From assembly GCA_005406025.1 (NCBI GenBank), contig BGZK01000086.1, positions 1-64,000 of the forward strand: DNA of 64,000 nucleotides. Reading direction: 5' to 3'. The notes under the pieces were generated by a model. It was not told the DNA's origin. It did no database searches and saw nothing but the letters and a program-made list of their open reading frames with translations. This DNA is from Eumeta japonica. Lineage: Eukaryota > Arthropoda > Insecta > Lepidoptera > Psychidae. This document shows, in pieces, positions 60,901-64,000 of this stretch (position 1 is the stretch's first letter; each line of letters opens with the position of its first letter). Position numbers and translations under genes: made by a program.

Positions 60901-61628
60901 GTGGGTATTGATCGTCGCCGATGCGGTGTCGACGTCCGCGCCCCGCGGCCCGCGGCGGCTTGTGGTACTTGTTCAGTTTGTAGGTATATTTTCATGTAGG
61001 TTTCGAAATTTGATGTTACCATTTTGGGTGTTGTTGTCTGTACATCCTTAAAATAAGAACTAGATTTCTCGTTCTGAACCTCTAAATTTTTTTAAATTTC
61101 AAATAATGGGAGTAAGGGATAATCTATATTTTAGGATGTATGTGTACTGGATTTTTTTTAATTTTACCAAAAAGTCTCCCGTTCGATCTTTTAAAACTTT
61201 GCTGCATTAATGCAGTGTAATGTTCTGGTTATTTAAAAAAAGGGAAAACTAAATTATTAATTACTTATTGTAAAAAATGTGTATAACAAAAAAAAAATCG
61301 CACAGGCGCAGTGATCACCTACAGCGTAATGGTATTGTGAATACGCATGTTATACTTTCTGTGTTTTTTAGTGCACATCCGAAAGAAAATTCACCCAAAA
61401 TACCTTAGACTATAATACGACGTCTTAAATATTAACATGTTGTTGGCAGCTCGGAATAAGTTTGTTAAGTGGCCTAAAGTTACTCAAAATCAGTCTGCTT
61501 GGGCATCGAACTCATTATTTTACAATTTGAACGCAACGCGCTCACAGCTGAGTCACGACTGCTCTTATTACAATTTGAGGTAGGTAGAAAAGATTCTTAG
61601 CGCCTGTCCCACGACCATACGTTAATTC
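60901..61628 (+). other. inx1: Start of inx1 intron 5; possible read-through tail
   Basis: The first 80 bases are GC-rich and open in frame with exon 5 for about 50 codons, then the DNA turns AT-rich. No homology to innexin C-termini was seen in it, so it is treated as intron. Confidence 0.6.
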
Positions 61629-62247
61629 ATTTTTATCCGACTTCAAAATTAAAAAGGAGGAGGTTCTCAATTCGACTGTATTTTTTTAATGTTTATTACC
61701 TCAGAACTTTCGACTGGGTGAACCGATTTTGATAATTCTTTTTTTATTTGAAAGCTGGTGCTTTCCGTGTGGCCCTATTTTAATTTAGTTCAGTTCTGAC
61801 AATGGCATCCATCAGAAAATCATATGAATCTTAAATTTGCATTAAATATGTGCGTGACAAATGGACAAATAACTCAATATCACGCTAACCGATTTCGATG
61901 ATTTTTTTTTTTATTAGAAAGGATGTACTTCAAGAGTAGTTTGATGAGAGTTTGGTTAGGTTCTTATTATGGGACCCATGACAAAGTAACGGAACTCTTC
62001 AATTTTTTTGGAGCAAATTAACGATAATCGGCCGAATATTTTAAAAGCTCTCCAGATATTTGAATCACCTACCGTAAGGTCGTTATGGTCAAGAAATTGT
62101 CGTAGTCGAATATGATGATCAATGGAACTCTTTTAACGGTTTACAGTAAGGGTGCGATCTATGAGCAGCACGTTTAGTAGGTCTAGCCATATTCAGACAA
62201 ATTAGTTAGTGTACTGAATATTCACCGAAAATTAAAAAAATAAACAA
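61629..62247 (+). mobile_element. Lepidopteran CCGACTTC-type dispersed element
   Basis: Begins CCGACTTCAAAATTAAAAAG then GGAGGAGGTTCTCAATTCGA, followed by ACTGGGTGAACCGATTTTGAT and GAAAGCTGGTGCTTTCCGTG. I recognise this as a very common noncoding repeat in moth and butterfly genomes. It runs into the inverted repeat that follows. Confidence 0.6.
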
Positions 62248-62903
62248 AAATTTTAACAAATAAAAGACCGACTTCAAAAAAGAAAAACAGTTCCAAAACA
62301 AATTAATAGACACTAAAAAGTAAAAAAAATAATTGCGTATTCTTCTACAACTTAATAATCCATTTACTTTTTCTATTCATCAATATGTAGGTATGATCTA
62401 TGTGTTTACCACGCTAGAAAGTAGGTAGGTATCTATTCACTTCAAATTTAACTCAATACATACCTATGAATGACAAACAATTATTGTTTTTTTTTTGAGT
62501 CTGTGTCAGCCAAGGAATCACTAAGATATACCTAGTAATAGACACCTACTCCAAAAAAATAATAATTGTAACTACATTATATTATCGTAATAATTCGATT
62601 GACTTTTAAGTAGTCTAATATTTTTCATTTCATTTTACTTAGGAGAACTAAAAATAATTTTTTGATCATTGTTTGTTATTTATAGGTATGTGTTGAGTTA
62701 AATTTGAAATGGGCAGGTACCTACCTTCTTGCGTGGTAAAGACATAGATCGTACCTGACATTGATGAGTAGAAAAGTAAGTTGATTATTGTTGTAGAAGA
62801 ATACGCAATTATTTTTTCACTTTTTAGTGCATATTAATTTGTTTTGGAATAAGTTTTATTTCGGAGTCGGTTTTTTTTTTGTTAAATTTTTTAACAAAAA
62901 AAA
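62248..62903. mobile_element. Large inverted repeat (arms about 240 bp)
   Basis: Left arm about 62248-62490 and right arm about 62660-62903 match in inverse with roughly 85% identity by eye. Matching words include TAATTGCGTATTCTTCTACA (left) with TGTAGAAGAATACGCAATTA (right), ATGATCTATGTGTTTACCAC with its changed complement, and TTCAAATTTAACTCAATACA. Outer ends carry GACCGACTTC and GGAGTCGGTTTT, tying it to the CCGACTTC element family. The spacer is about 170 bases. Noncoding. Confidence 0.75.
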
Positions 62904-64000
62904 TCTTAGAACCTGTCCTAAGCTAGTAGATTCCATTATGTTTCGACGTGTATAATGACCGTTATAGTTGTTTCTGTGGATTTGTCTATGGTAATGGGTG
63001 GATATGAATGAGCGCTAGCCGTCTTTTCTTAGAGAAGCCGTACAGAGAAAAAGCTATCGTTTGCACGTAAAAACAATAACAAAATCACAGAAATTATAAA
63101 AACATATTCTTATTGTTGTACACCGCTCTTGTGTTGTCTATAGGGCCAGTTTGTATTGCGCTTGTATGACCGAATTGATGGTAAATTAACAAACTTGTAT
63201 CGATGTTTCGTGAGCGTGTGTACCTTACATTTACGTAAAAACGTTTTCTTTCTTTCCATGGAAAAAAAGACAACTGTAGAAGTACTGTAAAGTTAAACCC
63301 TTCTCAGAGTACGATAAGTGCCGAAAAAAGTTTGTTTATCGAATAAATACGCCAATACAAGTTAATTAAAATTTTCTCTTTACAATTGAAATTACAAACA
63401 TAATCTATGTGTTTATGCGAAAAAGATTGATATAACAAAAATTATAAAATATTAATGGTTCTGTCTTTAAAGAGAAATAACTTAGTATTTGCCTAGTCAT
63501 GGCGAGAGATTAATCTCCTGTATTGTCGAATCTGATTTCTGTCAACCGTTGTGTACACCTCTGTGTGGGGCGGTTGGTTTGTTGGTTCATACTGCAAAAG
63601 AGAAAGCTGGTCTGTTAAGAACGTAAAAGGAGGTACTCGATTACAGCCTATTGTCCGATGCGGACATTAATGGTGGGTATTCGTTTTAGACAAGTGTAAC
63701 ATAGCAATGTGTAGTTATAGCAATATTTTCCCTCGACATCCACAAGTCGAGTGGTCCTGATGGGATACCTTTCGTTGTGCTTAAAATATCCTTCTGGCTT
63801 TGTACCGGTTTTGATGCGCCAATTAGTCACTCATATTTTTTCGGCATAGTCTCAGATTATTGGAGACTGTATTCTGTTTCTATCAAAGGTGAACTTTCTG
63901 ATCCGTTCGATTGCAGACTTATCGTTGTTACATTTCTTGTTCTCTAAAATAATGCGATCCCTAACTAATCGCCAGCCTTTGGTCTACGCAGAGCCATACC
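62904..64000. other. inx1 intron 5 continued, no exon recognised
   Basis: Scanned for the conserved innexin C-terminal motifs (a WWLIY/LGRNLDP-like segment); none was seen on the plus strand. Short AT-driven frames only. The last exon is therefore expected beyond the window. Confidence 0.5.

Noticed and set aside
60685..60999. Overlapping 104-codon frame on exon 5
   Set aside because: Out of frame with the innexin coding sequence; a shadow of the GC-rich exon.
61000..64000. Search for the final innexin exon
   Set aside because: No segment encoding the conserved C-terminal region with an acceptor in the correct phase was recognised; the exon is placed beyond the window rather than forced onto a weak match.
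1..64000. CRISPR arrays, rRNA, tRNA, prophage, known miRNA seeds
   Set aside because: Read through for regularly spaced repeats, tRNA arm patterns and familiar insect miRNA sequences; none was convincing. A tRNAscan-SE and miRBase search would be decisive.

Overview
The window is a piece of insect nuclear genome, most likely from a moth or butterfly (Lepidoptera). It is AT-rich and gene-poor, with very long introns, canonical GT-AG splice sites and CpG-rich islands in AT-rich DNA. It holds several dispersed repeats of kinds I know from lepidopteran genomes: a family starting AGGGTTCCG, elements with CCGACTTC ends, and non-LTR retrotransposon tails containing GGTGTCCATGG-like sequence. The species assignment is inference; no species-diagnostic gene is present.

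One gene is certain: a plus-strand innexin gap-junction gene of the Innexin-1/ogre type. Five coding exons were located (30079-30327, 40113-40220, 44108-44263, 59528-59685, 60706-60900), separated by introns of about 9.8, 3.9, 15.3 and 1.0 kb. They encode the first 288 complete residues, with all four membrane segments, the YYQWV signature and both pairs of extracellular cysteines. The cytoplasmic C-terminal tail (about 70-75 residues by family length) was not found before 64000 and presumably lies beyond the window. The first coding exon carries a 5' leader that starts at a splice acceptor (29852) and contains a two-codon upstream ORF. One or more noncoding first exons must lie upstream; they could not be fixed.

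At the left edge, two minus-strand segments (136-419 and 581-704) look like exons of another gene that I cannot name. Their splice phases do not join directly.

From about 700 to 29850 the sequence is intergenic or 5' intronic. It is a mosaic of AT-rich DNA, CpG-rich blocks (roughly 14.1-14.2, 16.9-19.7, 21.9-22.7, 24.0-24.7, 26.2-27.7 kb) that could hold promoters or enhancers, and old transposon debris. The introns carry more mobile DNA. In intron 1 there is a full-length 722-bp AGGGTTCCG element (32181-32902) and a 1748-bp element with CAC termini and mirror-arranged sub-terminal repeats (35915-37662). In intron 2 a 266-bp PIF/Harbinger-like MITE with TAA target duplications lies 39 bp after the exon-2 donor (40260-40525). 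In intron 3 there is a fold-back repeat bracketed by a 15-bp direct repeat (58389-58873). In intron 5 there is a large inverted repeat (about 62248-62903).

No CRISPR array, prophage, rRNA or convincing tRNA was seen. The strongest unusual signals are structural DNA elements rather than new protein systems; I found no convincing undescribed protein-coding system.
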